DNA from: Dichomitus squalens LYAD-421 SS1
Taxonomy: Eukaryota; Basidiomycota; Agaricomycetes; Polyporales; Polyporaceae
Reading direction: 5' to 3'
Assembly (NCBI RefSeq): GCF_000275845.1
Contig: NW_006766886.1
Span: forward strand, 419,573-483,572
Length of the DNA stretch: 64,000 bases
Positions 17,001 through 28,385 of this stretch are shown one piece after another. Under the pieces are notes generated by a model. It was not told where the DNA came from and did no database searches. It saw only the letters and a program-made list of their open reading frames with translations. Positions within the stretch are counted from its first letter, which is position 1, and each line of letters begins with the position of its first letter. Both the position numbers and the translations under genes were made by a program.

Positions 17001-17279
17001 AAGACATGCCTACGCCCGAGCAGCGTCTTCCCATGCTGCATCAGCTCGGCCACGGAGTGCTTGCCATCCCTGATGCGCTCCTGGAGCTGCGACGCAATGA
17101 GAGCTATAGCCTCGGTTTGATTTAGCTGCAGGCCGCGCGCGAGGCGCTTTTGGGCAAGAAACCCGGCCTGTCAGTGGTGTGCCCGTGTGTCAGTGTGCGA
17201 GCGAGATACGTTGCAAGTCCCGCCGGCGACCTACCTGATGAAGGAGTAGTTTCGCTTCCTCCCTTGGGGGGATACGCAT
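14014..17279 (-). CDS. URE1: Urease, single-chain nickel enzyme
   Basis: Hydrolyses urea to ammonia and carbamate in the cytosol, using a di-nickel centre; in fungi the gamma, beta and alpha parts are fused into one chain. The N-terminus [15 protein letters not shown] at 17279 runs across an intron into [12 protein letters not shown], the gamma region. The beta region includes [11 protein letters not shown]. The alpha region has the first metal ligands in [11 protein letters not shown], the carbamylated lysine in GLKLHEDWG, the histidine of [30 protein letters not shown], the mobile-flap cysteine in MVCHHLD, and [15 protein letters not shown]. The C-terminus PLSRYYNIF ends at 14014. About nine introns interrupt it. 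All catalytic and metal residues visible to me are intact, so it should be active if the accessory proteins UreD/F/G, not in this window, are present. Confidence 0.97.
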
Positions 17280-18489
17280 GCTTCCCGGCGGTTCAGGAGG
17301 TACGGACGCTGGTGCGAAGTCGACAACAGTTTACCCGTATACCGAAGCCTAACAATGGCTACGTTCGATGAACTGGCTTCCCACGCGTTCTCCGCGAGGT
17401 GGACGAGGTCAAGCACTCCCTCAGGAGTTCCCCCTATAGGGAGGGTACTTAGCGTGTACATGTAGTGTTATGTTCCTGACGTAGCGCAGATAAGGGAGGG
17501 GGATAGCTGCGGGGTGGGGAGATAAGGGGTCACGATGAACGCGGATTAGATTGAGCTGGTGCCTCGAGGCGGCGCTTCCTGCTATGAAGAGCAGAGTTCG
17601 CTGATCTCGTCTCCTCGTCCCCGCTTCCATCCCAGACGCACTACATACCTCCATCCGCTACTGTGTTACTCTGCCTGGACTCGCTTTTCTTGGATATCCC
17701 ATCTCGTAGATGCATGTTGGACCCTGCTTCAGCTGGACTTGACAGATAGGCCGGAAATGACTCGAAACATCGCATCGGCTAGGGCAATGTTTGACGCGGA
17801 CGTGGCAGGCGGAACATTCAGCAGGTCTCCGGACTCGTTATGAAGAGCTGCCGTTTCGCCCAGTATTCTTGTAGAGGGAAGATAGCGTCGGAGACTGGCT
17901 ATGGGCTAGATCACTTATTGTGGGCGAATCGTGAGTCGTGCTCAAATGCATCTAGCTTATTGTGCGCCAAATCCTGCATGACCGGCAATGCTCTCTCACG
18001 AGCGTGCAATCTTTCCTCGCACATGCCCGCGTTTCCGAGCATGGGCGATGCTTAGAATGAGCCACGCAAGTCCGCCGGCGTATCAACCGCGGTGGTAACG
18101 CTGTTGGACGAACATCAAGATGATCAACAGTTGGAGAAGTCGAGTGTCTTTCCAAACGTGTACGAATGTCCTACAACTATACTTGGTTGCCTGCCTCCTG
18201 TCCTATGTCCCGCAGTGCAGAACACATGTCAATGCCTGTGCCGGACGGAACACGGCGTCGTGGAAGAGGCATGGCGGTGGAGTCTGCCCCAGGTTTGCCC
18301 GAGGCCTGACTCGATTCTGGACTCCCGGCATCTTCCGGCGCCTCTACTCTGGGGCGGCGTATCACGTGGCGTGGCACTGGGTTGCGGTATTATACCCCGC
18401 GCTTTGTGTCGGCGTAGGATCACCTTTTGTCCTCCGTCTCCGTCACCTCTGCTCCGCCGCGCTTTCTTCCCTTCCCTCATACCTCCTGC
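17280..18489. promoter_or_regulatory. Divergent intergenic region (urease / hypothetical)
   Basis: About 1.2 kb between divergent starts. No recognisable gene; open frames here are short and show no family motif. Confidence 0.45.
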
Positions 18490-19179
18490 ATGTCGTGCGC
18501 TGTCGCGCCCGCTCCTGCTGCTCACCCGCTCTCGTTCACCCCGCGAAAGCGCACCATGTCCTTCTCGACGCCCACGCCCTGCAAAGTCGCGCGGACTCCT
18601 CTTCGTCGCACAGGGTCCTACCTCTCTCTAGCCGACATGCAAGCCGCGGAGTACACGCCACTATACGGGCGAAATGGACCAACCAAGAGCTACACTGCTA
18701 GTGACAGCCTCGTCATTGGCCACTACGACGCTCGCATGCGGAAGCGGCGGGCAGCGCCCTCTCGCACGCCGACTGCACACGCGACACCCGCGCCCACCCC
18801 AACTCCCTCTTTTCCATCCCCGCACCACGTCTACCTATTCACCTCGCGTCGCACCGCGCCGCGCCCGCGGAGATCCTCACCCCTTGCCCCAGTGCAACGC
18901 CCCATTCCCGAACGGCCTTCTCTGCCTTGCACGAAGAAGAGGGAGCCAGATCTATACCGCACGGCAATCGAGACCCGCATGCGCATGTCCCCGGTCGGAC
19001 GCAATATTCTGAGTATGGGCCCGCGGATCGCGATGTCCGTGTCCGTCATCACGGCCACAGAAGCACTCGAAAGCCTAGTTGCTGCGCACACCGACTGGGA
19101 TATGCAGGATGTGGCGTTGGGCGCTTCGTGGGTGGATGTGGCTCAGGACGACTGGGAGATGGTGGAGTGTGACGCGTAA
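18490..19179 (+). CDS. Hypothetical disordered protein, 229 residues, single exon
   Basis: I do not recognise a family. The frame is open from before 18427; the first in-frame ATG is at 18490 (MSCAVAPAPAAHPL), and a second at 18556 (MSFSTPTPCKVARTPLRRTG) is an equally plausible start. The N-terminal two thirds is rich in Pro, Ser, Thr and Arg with many basic clusters and phosphorylatable TP/SP sites, so probably disordered. The C-terminal part (residues about 165-229) is more ordered and mixes hydrophobic and acidic residues: MSPVGRNILSMGPR, then TATEALESLVAAH, then a tail with VAQDDWEMVECDA. Third codon positions favour C/G, as in neighbouring genes, which supports real coding. It could be a small nuclear or regulatory protein, but this is only a guess. 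Confidence 0.6.
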   Translation: MSCAVAPAPAAHPLSFTPRKRTMSFSTPTPCKVARTPLRRTGSYLSLADMQAAEYTPLYGRNGPTKSYTASDSLVIGHYDARMRKRRAAPSRTPTAHATPAPTPTPSFPSPHHVYLFTSRRTAPRPRRSSPLAPVQRPIPERPSLPCTKKREPDLYRTAIETRMRMSPVGRNILSMGPRIAMSVSVITATEALESLVAAHTDWDMQDVALGASWVDVAQDDWEMVECDA

Positions 19180-20478
19180 GCACCCTGCTTTCTCGTCTTG
19201 TCGGTTGCGCGTTCTCGCGGACGACGAATCCTTCCGCGACTACGAGGAGGTACGACCACGGGAAAGTACGAGCGGGCAGGCTTGTACGACTGTTCCTTCT
19301 AGCCCGGTGTCGCGGCCGACACCTGGACGGGGCTCGATACCCACCGACTGCTTATCGCGAGCGGTTTCTCATTCGGCCTTCGTACTTTCTGCGAGTTTTG
19401 ATTGCCTCTTGGAGGCTATTTGTGGCAATGGAAGCATTACTGGACGATGTAGCATACGGAACGTCCGCCGCACTCCGCTTGTAGTAATCTGTACATCACA
19501 TCACTGTATCCGACCATGTGTATCGGGCTCGTCGCATATAATGCAGTTATTTCTGTATCTGTCATGCCTTCGCGCGACCGCGCCGTGTGAGTAGATGTAC
19601 TTAGATGCGGGATGATAACACATGCAGAGTCATGCAGCGATTGATACCGCGGGCGGCTGACCGTAAGTCTTCTGACGGCATGTCGAGATGGTGGATTGAG
19701 CGTATCGTTACGGCTATTTTATCGAACCGGTTGGCCTCTATTACAAGCTTTCATAAAGCAAGCTTCGACGAGCTCGAGTGCTTCCTTCCGAGGGGCGCTC
19801 GTGGAGCGGACGGGCTGTGGCTGTGGCAGGCGGAATGCTTGATACTGAACGTCTCCTCTGTTGCCGTCCTTGTGCTCAGCCACGATAATAGGCTTCTCTA
19901 TTCCTGGGAATGATCGCCCGGTTTCCTGCGATCGCTAGGGTAACCTTTATTCGACAACTATCATCGCTACGCATCTGCTATTACATACATAGGTCATGCG
20001 TCAGCATGTGCCAGGAACGCTCTGGCATGCACCACGATGTTCGTCGGTTGGTGTATCTGTTTTCTCGCTGGTTTTCAGGCTAAGAACACACGTGAAGCGG
20101 ACCCGCAAGGCGACGACGGTCGGTTTCCAGACACATCTAGCTCAACAAGGAAGTCAACTAGCCCCGACCGCGATCAGGGCAAACCCGCCAACGCGTCGCG
20201 GCGGTTCTGACCTGCGTATCATGACATCACATCTGTGAGCAAGCGCTGTGAAATGTTGTCCTGTCTGATTCAAGTAACCTCTGACCATATTCCGAGGCAG
20301 ACGATTTGGCAACGTGGACACGCTGTGACCCGGAGAGGCCAGATCACCATCATGTGCTGCTTCGTCTTCTGGTCGACTGACCGAGAGTCCATGTGGACCA
20401 TGCCAGGCGCTCACGCATCAAGTTACTTCGCTTCTTCTGAAGCGCATGGGCTCGCGCAGTCTACTACCAACCTTCAGG
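19180..20478. other. Intergenic region before the thaumatin-like gene
   Basis: No gene was recognised. It ends in the TATA-containing promoter of the thaumatin-like gene. Confidence 0.45.
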
Positions 20479-20486
20479 TATAAAAG
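20479..20486 (+). promoter_or_regulatory. TATA box of the thaumatin-like gene
   Basis: TATAAAAG stands 85 bases before the ATG at 20564, a typical distance for a strongly expressed, regulated fungal gene. Confidence 0.75.
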
Positions 20487-20563
20487 GCGGAGGCCCGCGA
20501 GAGAGCGGGCCAGCAGACTTCGCTCTCGCCGCTTGCCGCCACATCCCTCATAGCTCTCCAGAC

Positions 20564-21856
20564 ATGAAGGCTCTCTCCGCTGTTGTCGCCCTCGCCGTCG
20601 CTGGGACCGCTTCGGCGCGTACGTTCACGATCTACAACCAGTGCCCCTTCACTATCTGGTGAGTGCTCAATATTGTAGCCGACTGCCTTTATATCGACTG
20701 ACGTACTCTCTGCAGGCCCGCTGTATGTCTTCCTCCCCGTTCCACCGCTTTTTCTCCCGGTACTGAATTCTCCCGCAAATTTTCACCGACCTGTCGCGCG
20801 GCACCGCGACCCCGAACCAACCGACAGGGTTTGTGCTCCGAGTCGTGCTCTCGCTTCGACACTGCGTAGTTGACCTGTTTTCTTCCTTCGACAGATGGGC
20901 TCAGGATGCATACCAGACCGTGTCATTCTACGTACCCGACAACTGGCTGGCTGGCCGTATCTGGGTACGTCATACACAGCCCCATCTTCCACGAGCTTCG
21001 ACGGCTGATCATCGGCTGTCACGCAGGCTCGCCGTGACTGCGATTTCAGCACCAACCCCGGCCCCAACTCCTGCCTGGACGGTGGCTGCAACGGCGGTCT
21101 CGAATGCGACCCTCACACCGGTACTGTACGTGCTCCTGGGGCTGATTCGTTAGCCGGAGCTTCAAGCTGATGCGCCTGTTCGTCCCGACCCACAGGGCGT
21201 TCCGCCCGCGAGTCTCGCTGAATTCACCCTCGGCATCAATGGCTTGCCCGACAACTACGACGGTGCGCAGAAATCCCATCTTGATGGTCGTCTCTTCTTT
21301 GCTGACATGGAAGCGCCGCAGTTTCCTTGGTCGACGGTTACAATTTGCCCATTCGGGTCAGCAACAACGCCGGCTGCCCCGTTGCTGACTGCCCGGTCGA
21401 CCTCGGCCCCAATTGTAAGTCTTCTTCGTCGACCCATACCGTTCCTGTCCCTGAACACTAAACATACGTCATCCTGGAAAAACAGGCCCCGCACCCCTCA
21501 AGGGTCCCTTCGACTCCTCCGGCTTCCCTGTCGGCTGCAAGTCGGCTTGCTTGGCTGGCCTGGGTGGTGACCCCGGTAAGTTATTTTTGTCTATCCGGAC
21601 ATCGCGGGAGAGGCAGAGGGGCTGATGCGCGCCCTCTTTCTTCTATCTTTGCTGCACAGCCAACAACTACGACTGCTGCACGGGTTCGCACAACACCGCA
21701 GCGACGTGCCCGTCGTCCAACGTCGACTACTACTCGTACTTCAAGAACAACTGCCCCAACGCGTACGCGTATGCGTACGACGAGGCCAGCGGCTCTTCTC
21801 TCTACACTTGCCCTGCCAACCTTGCTGCCGACTACACCATCACGTTCTGCCCTTGA
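20564..21856 (+). CDS. Secreted thaumatin-like protein
   Basis: Small, cysteine-rich secreted protein of the thaumatin/PR-5 (GH64-TLP) fold; fungal members have been linked to glucan binding or breakdown in the cell wall. A cleavable signal peptide is clear (MKALSAVVALAVAGTASA), followed by RTFTIYNQCPFTIWPA, the classic thaumatin N-terminus. Later exons give WAQDAYQTVSFYVPDNWLAG, RRDCDFSTNPGPNSCLDGGC, AEFTLGINGLPDNYDVSLVD, GCPVADCPVDLG, GCKSACLAG, NYDCCTGSHNT and the C-terminus DYTITFCP. Conserved cysteines and the REDDD-like acidic cleft residues (aspartates in DNYDVSLVDG) are visible. Six or seven short introns interrupt it. The stop is TGA at 21854-21856. A TATA box and a long 5' flank suggest regulated expression. 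Function beyond wall binding is inferred. Confidence 0.93.
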
Positions 21857-24800
21857 GGGGGATCTTTATCACTAGCTAGGAAGGGATGTAGCTAGTAGGA
21901 CGAACGTAGGGTGCATGAAGTGTCGTGCAGCAATGAATCACGTAGTGGATTACAATCCGCCCGATAAAGACTCGGTGTCATATTCCAGCGTGCCATGTCT
22001 AGTCCGAGTCTGCGAGACTGGCATGGAGGTAAGGGATTGCTGGAATATATGCCTCACTGAGTATAACCCCGATCTAGTAGTACACCTCGAGGGGCAGTGC
22101 CGCAAGAATCTCAAGGTTGATAACACGTGCTGCTGCATAGTACGGCTGCCGCGCGAACATCATCGGCGCCTCCGAGTCTTTCCCCACCACCATGTCGAGA
22201 CTTGCGTAGGCCGTTCTACTCGTGCTGCCCCACATCCGTCGGTATTCTCACATAGTGTACGCATGCAATACGAGACTATCTGAACGTGACTGCATGCTCG
22301 GCGGAGGAATGGCTCAGATTACCACGTAGACCAACATGGCTCTTGCCTTGCATGTTGCAAGATCACATGGTATCATTACGACTCGGAACTGGTTTTTGTC
22401 CGATAGGCTGCGATGCGGAGAGTTGACCCATCCGATAGGCTCTCCATACCTTGTGGCTCCCGAATTCTCACAAGACCGTACTGCTCGCATATATACTCGA
22501 AGTCCATCGTGGCGGTATCTCAATTGGATGGATCACCGGGATACTGATGCGATAGAAGTATGCGCTAGCTCCTGCCAGGGAAGAAAGGCCGAAGGCCATG
22601 GTCAAATGGGGACATACACAAGCAGACAAGCGCGTATACAAGACCACTGCTCGGACGAAGTAGCTAGGTAAGTGTTGTCTAGATCCTCTCACTCTGAGCA
22701 ATACTCGTTGGTCCTGCCCGGATGACTGTCGGCAGCTCCGCTGCTCTTCTCAAGGCTGAATGGCAAATGGCGTTGGCTCCTTTTTGACAAGCGTTCGGAT
22801 CGTTAAACCCGCACCATGGGCGGGTGTGTCATATACAGCGTGCAGAATCGCGTACTATACTCCTTTCGATTGGTATGTTCTACAAGCTTCGGTTGCAACG
22901 ACCTCGCTGATAGAACTCCAGGTTCTCATCACTTTCAACCTAAACCAAACTAGCCTGATTGGTCGCTACCATGCACCCACGCATACGGCAGTAAGGGACG
23001 TGGGGGGCCTGGGAAGCCATGCCCCTCGCTCATGTTCACACGAACCTGCACCGGCACCAACACGCAAATCTCTGAGAGGCCGTTCCCTGCATTGTGGACA
23101 AGCGTGCAGCTTGACGTTTATCCTCGTGCGTTTGCTTCCCAGCCTCCGGTCATGCTGGCTCTATGACAGCCTTGTGCCGGGAAATGCTTCCGAGGCTCTC
23201 CGGTGCGATATGGCTTATTTTACTCCCTTCTCCCTTCCCCCAAGGCGGCCTCGATTTCTTGACAGGCCATAGGCCGATTATGTTGTCCTTGTGCCGAACT
23301 CTCGGAGCCGACGCAAGTGGCTGGATTTGATAGCGTACAGGGTGGAGTAGCAGGGTCTCTCAGAGGAGAATTTTACTTCCCGGACCGCAAGCGATTTACC
23401 CTTACAGCATCAGCACCCCTGGGTCTCTTTCAAACCGCACGACGCCGCGTATAGAGGCCTGGTGACATCGGGTGCCCGGCCGGAAATTTGGCACCAATAC
23501 TCGCCCAGGGCATACAGGCCTCCGGGTTTGGAGGTGAGTCCCAAGGCGCTCTCCAACCAGACCCGGTCACTAGTCATATATCGTCAAACTTCCTCGACCA
23601 CTCAAAAGAGAGCATCAGGGCAATAGCAATCGGTTTTCCACCCCCAATGGCTCGAGGCATCGGCGTTCGGGGATTTTTGGTGCGTTATCGAACTCCTCAT
23701 TGTCACCGTCCTGACCTCGAGCTCTTCGGACATTGTCCGGGGTCGCGTTGTCCCCCACATATCGTGTGCGGCAGATGCAACCTCATGACTCAAGCGTAAA
23801 TCCTGTTACACGGTATCTCGTCACCCGGGAGGTGTGTAGTAACCTTAGTGGTCACCGGGCCATACCTCTGCTCTCCGAGGCCTCTTGTGTTCCTCGGCTC
23901 CCTCGCAAGCTCATATCAAGCCATCCTCAGGCGAATATACTTCATGCACTACCATGACACCCGTCTTTTCTCGGAAATAACTCATAATACAAGCATGCTT
24001 CACAATGGGAGCAATCGTGGAAAGGTAGACGCCCTGCGATGAGGCATGCGAGCTCTTCACCTATCCGCCAGCCCGCGATCGATTGTGGTCAACTCCTACC
24101 CATTCTTTCTTGTACAATCTTAATGCCGGTATGATCCAGCCGAAGCACGTCGCAGGCGTGTATCTCCACAACACCACCGGCTCGCTTCAGTCTTTAGCCA
24201 ATCGCCGGTAGAGCGCTATCCCAGCTCCATCCTGGACGTACGTGGACTACCCAGAGCAGCTGACTGGGCCTCATGCCGAAGGAAATCTTCACTGATTCGC
24301 TCGCTATCGCTTCTTAGGGAAACGTCGCAGCCTCGCCGATCTTCCGGTCAGGGGTTAGAGTACCTGAGGGTCAGGGAACTTGATCGCCTCCCACTTGCAT
24401 GACTGCTCTTCTTCTACTTCTGAGTGTTGAGGCAAGGGCACGCGGCCTGTCCGGCTCGCGATCTGGGGTTATCTGCCTACCGTGGCAGGCGTTCCATGTC
24501 CTCGCCTAGCCGCCTCAGAGCGGCTCGCCCGTCTTTCGTGAGATCGTTGTCCCGCACCACGGTCTGGATACGGCAGCTCGTCTCCCGAGACTTCGCGGAC
24601 ATGCTTCACTGTCGTCCGGACTCAATAGGACGTAGATTCTGCGGCTCGGGTGCGCGTTCTGGGGCCCTTAATTACATCAGGATATGGGCGGAAGATGTCA
24701 GTCGTGGTTGGCGCCTGGACGCCAAGATCATGGTTGCGTCGGGATGGGTTGGAGAGCGACCGCTCCGCCTGTCAGGTTATACGTGTGTGACGTGGAACCG

Positions 24801-25237
24801 GAACCATTGGTAAAAACAGTTATCTGGCGGCCACATTAACATGGTGTGAGGAGCAAAGTCTTGTGCAAGTCCGAATTGATCACGAGTATGATGGCGTTCA
24901 AGTGTGATGGTACAACAGCTAGGTTGTTTACTGTACAGGTTACAGACGACTTTACATTGTGGTATCAGGGGGATTACCAGACCTGTGGACGATAGGATGA
25001 TGAACGACAAAGAAAGGAAGTAGACGAACAAACGAAACCATTGAACACCTAGGGGACCGTCTAAACGCAGATATTCACGGAATGAAACAATGGCAGCAAA
25101 GTAACACAATTTGGGTCATCTCTCCTTCCGTTGAACGTATTTTTTGCTGCAGCGTGAAGTGAATGCCCGTGTGAACGGCTTCGTGGGGTAAGTTAGATGG
25201 ACACGCTTGGATCCTCGAGAGCCCGGAGCGCGAGGGT
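21857..25237. other. 3.4 kb gene-poor stretch
   Basis: No recognisable protein domain or RNA gene. The longest open frame (22760-23272, +) is unspliced, has mixed composition and no known motif, and overlapping frames are equally open. There are no terminal repeats or transposon motifs that I can see. It could be old, decayed mobile DNA or a long regulatory region. Confidence 0.4.
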
Positions 25238-26918
25238 CTATGCAGCCCTGAGCGCGTTCTCGAGGGGCGCCGCCATTTCCTCGGGATTCCCGATCCAACG
25301 GACAACGCCGTCTTTTGGAGTGATGACAAACGCTGGGTAGTGCAAACGCGACGTGGTATCAGCATCAGCGCAAAGCGTTCCCCCCAGACGAAGAAGAGAA
25401 AGTTTCATTAAGCTTGCGAACCACATACGTACCTAATGGGATGGACAGGTTTTGACCGGGTTGGAAGATCGCTAGGATAGAGAACGCTTAGTCAGCCTGT
25501 TCTTGGATGCCTGTTGGAGCCACCCTAAGTGAACGGGGAGCCACTGGCCTGGCTGGCTCTCAGGAGAACGGAAGACGAGCAACGGGACATGCGTCGAGGC
25601 AGATCCCGCGGTGAGGGGAGCCAGGTTCGAGAAGCGGGGATTAAACGCAACGAGCAAGTCCAGGAACAAGGGGGGAGAACGCGAACACGTACAGTTGACG
25701 GCCACCCGATGCGTATCGATGAATATCGGATACTTCATGTCGTCGCGCGAGGCGACGAAGGCCTTTACGGCGGCAACGTCGATGGGAGCGTTCGTGAAGA
25801 TGCCCTCAGAATTGAAGGTGATGACCTTGATCTCTGGGCGCGTCTGCGCTAGCGTCGACAGGTCCCGGAAGACGGCGAGGCATGGCTGGGAGGGTGGGAA
25901 AGCGCGGCCCGTCAGTCCATGGCAATTAAGCCGCGTTTGTTCCCCTTCTCGCACGTACCCTACACCAGCTGCCCGTGCAGAAGCGAGGAAGGTGGGAAGA
26001 GAGATCTCGGTATCAGTAATCGCTCTGATACACAACCCACAGAAGGACAAATGCGCGGCATGACGCCCATGCCGCACGCGCCACCATGGGCTTGAGCTTG
26101 AGCACAAGCCTGCGCGCATCTGGCAACAAGGGTCTCGAGATCGGAATGCACGGGCGGACGCACCGAGCACTGCGAGACTCGAAGCGCTTCCCCGTCGCGA
26201 GGCTGTGCTTGCCGCTCGAGCTCATGTCGAGACGATTCGCCAACCTCAGCCTGCGCGAAGGTGCGACTTCGCACATACTGGGGACAAGGACTGACGGGAG
26301 AGGGAGGTTACGCACGATGCCCACAGCTCAATCACGAGCAATTTAGCGTCCCGCCAACCGTCCAAGGTGCCTTTGACGTGCTCGAAGGGACCCGCGTCAA
26401 TCCACCGGAGGTCAACCTTTTTCCCGAGAAGGGGGCTCGTCCATCCTGGGCGCAAAAAAGGAGGCGGGCCTTTCCTGAACTGCGCCTCTAGTGCGTCCCA
26501 TGTAGGGAGCTTCGCCCTAGTCCAGAATTGTTGGACAGTCGCGGGATCATGGGCCGCCCTGAATCGGTCTGCACCAAAGCTGTATCAGCATCGCGGAAAT
26601 GTTGAGAGCACATGCGGCAAGATAGGGGTCAATATGGCAATGCTGTACAAGATAGCTTTGTTCGACCATAAGTCATGTTCGACGATGAACTCACCGACTG
26701 CGGCGGTCCAGCGTGCTGTAAATCAACAACACATACGTCAGTTGAAGATGGGGAGGTAAGGAAGAGACAGCTGCTGGAATCACAAACTTGGACTGACCTT
26801 GGTCCCACTTATCCTCGTAGAGCTCCTGGAAGACGGACCAGATATTCGCGCGGAAATCAAGCTTCGCTGCGACCTCCTCTGGGGTCTCCGGGCCAAGAAG
26901 AGTAGCAGAAGCAGCCAT
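25238..26918 (-). CDS. Thioredoxin-fold (TlpA/AhpC-like) protein with altered active site
   Basis: Probable thioredoxin-like oxidoreductase or derived protein. The N-terminus at 26918 reads MAASATLLGPETPEE. A later exon has LLVIELWAS, the beta strand before a thioredoxin active site. After the intron that best keeps frame, the site reads Cys-Cys-Ser-Val followed by RPPVHSDLETL, so the usual WCxxC is not present. Downstream exons carry VFRDLSTLAQTRPEIKVITF, VKAFVASRDDMKYPIFIDTH, IFQPGQNLSIPL and the cis-Pro-type strand FVITPKDGVVRWIGNPEEM, ending at 25238. This order matches TlpA-like redoxins. Introns are numerous and some are read-through ambiguous, so the active-site reading is tentative. 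I do not recognise a named family; function is inferred from the fold only. Confidence 0.7.
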
Positions 26919-27521
26919 GTCCAATAATCCTGTAGAGAACGTTGGTGTACTGCAGGGCAATTCGACAAAGGCCGCGACACCTGCATATATACTCGAGACT
27001 CACCGGATGCTGTAGCGCTGTCAAGAGCAGGAAGCTGTCAGACGATGCTGGAAGGTTGTGTGTTGAAAGGCAGCTTTCATTGAGGTAGCGCTGCGGAGGT
27101 CGGAGCGCGTGCTGAGGGAGTACACACGCCTCGGACGGAGGAGGGGACCATATCTCTCGCGTGCATGCCTAAATGCACGCTGGGACGTGGACCCGGACAC
27201 AGGAGAGAAGCACTAGAGTTTCATTGATCCCGTACCGAGAACGGCTGGAATTCTGTTTGCTTGATCTGCAGACGCACAAGTTAGTCAACTCGGTCCAGGC
27301 CCCAGTCTCAGTCCGTTAATCAATCAATCTTGCTAGAACCCATTCAGCGCCCCTGCTGCCGCGTGTTTTCACCTCTTGGATTTAGGGTTCCTGGGGGACC
27401 CCAGTACCGATGTGCTGTCCAACAAAGTTGCCAGGAGTTAATTTGGAACTATAGGCAAGCCTCTTCAAGGGCTCGTTGCTCATGAGAGCTGCTCAGCAAA
27501 AGGATAGTTGTCAACCAATAT
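26919..27521. promoter_or_regulatory. Upstream region of the thioredoxin-fold gene
   Basis: No gene was recognised. It lies between the gene start and the tRNA-Ala and should contain the promoter on the minus strand. Confidence 0.4.
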
Positions 27522-27603
27522 GGACGTTGAGGGGATTGAACCCTCGACCTCATGCAACTTGCATCAATGCAAAGCAGGCGCGCTACCACTGTGCCAAACG
27601 CCC
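27522..27603 (-). tRNA. tRNA-Ala (anticodon UGC) with an 11-base intron
   Basis: The minus strand folds into a full cloverleaf: a 7-bp acceptor stem GGGCGTT / AACGTCC with the G3-U70 wobble that identifies alanine tRNAs, a D arm with AGTGGTA loop, an anticodon stem CCTGC / GCATG with one mismatch, anticodon TGC at 27569-27571, and a T arm GAGGG-TTCAATC-CCCTC. An 11-base intron (27557-27567) sits at the standard place one base after the anticodon. It contains TGCAA, which can pair with the anticodon region, as expected for nuclear tRNA introns. Both internal pol III boxes are present. Confidence 0.92.
27557..27567 (-). other. Intron of tRNA-Ala(UGC)
   Basis: Reads TTGATGCAAGT on the transcribed strand, between tRNA positions 37 and 38. 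The TGCAA part is complementary to the anticodon loop, giving the bulge-helix-bulge shape used by the tRNA splicing endonuclease. Confidence 0.85.
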
Positions 27604-28385
27604 CTAGAAGCACAAAGCCGTGCTGGTAAACAGGCCAGCGCAGTGATAGCTCACGTGATATGCAGTTGTCTCATCTATCCTATTACTTACTCAGCCTGCA
27701 TCGATCACGACATGAAAAGTGGCACAAGACATGGCGGATCCATGTGTATCTGTGATTGGACATAGCCGGTCCTCCAAAATCTCAATTGCGCCACTGCGGA
27801 GCACCCTTCATTGAGTTTCACAGCATGACGCGGGAGACTCCCCGTTCTTCGAAATCCCGGATAGAGAACGCTGGCACTGGATACGTAGTAGACCTAGAGA
27901 CGCCCGCATGCCAAAGGCCGTTCCTGAGCCGGTCCGTATCGATCGCATGCCAGACATCGCAACATAGCACCATCACTGCGTACTTTGACTCTGGCCCACG
28001 AATCGGTCTTCACTGTGATCCCCGATGCACGATGCGGTCTTCCTTGTCCCTTGCACTCGGCCACAGCCGCGGCCAGAATACAGGGACAGTGCTACAAGGA
28101 CCAGAACGGACGTCAGCAAGACCTATGGGTTGCGATCGACAACACCGTTGGTGTGGCGAGAACTCCGATCGAACGTCACCAAAGACGTCCCCGTTGCGGA
28201 ATTTTTTTGATTGACACACTACCGCGTCCCTGCACTTCTGTGCAGAAACCCGGGCTTATCTCAAGTTCCGATATTTGGGTATATGCATCGGAGCGTAGCT
28301 GCGGTGGTGTTGCGGAGACATCGCACTAGGCGCGCACTTCGCATGACACCACGCACAGCTTGGCAAGGTGTGACGATAGGTGCGA
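27604..28385. other. Intergenic region tRNA-Ala / DUF1295 gene
   Basis: All three plus-strand frames are open for 150-200 bases around 28000-28200, but none gives a protein I recognise and no start or splice pattern singles one out. Confidence 0.4.

Noticed and set aside
22760..23272. 170-codon plus-strand frame
   Set aside because: No recognisable domain, no splice pattern, and mixed composition unlike the nearby real genes.
27985..28329. Possible cyanovirin-like fragment (a Cys/Asn-Gly/Ile-Asp pattern) near 28070-28160
   Set aside because: Spacing does not fit the CVNH repeat well, all three frames are open, and there is no start codon or partner repeat.
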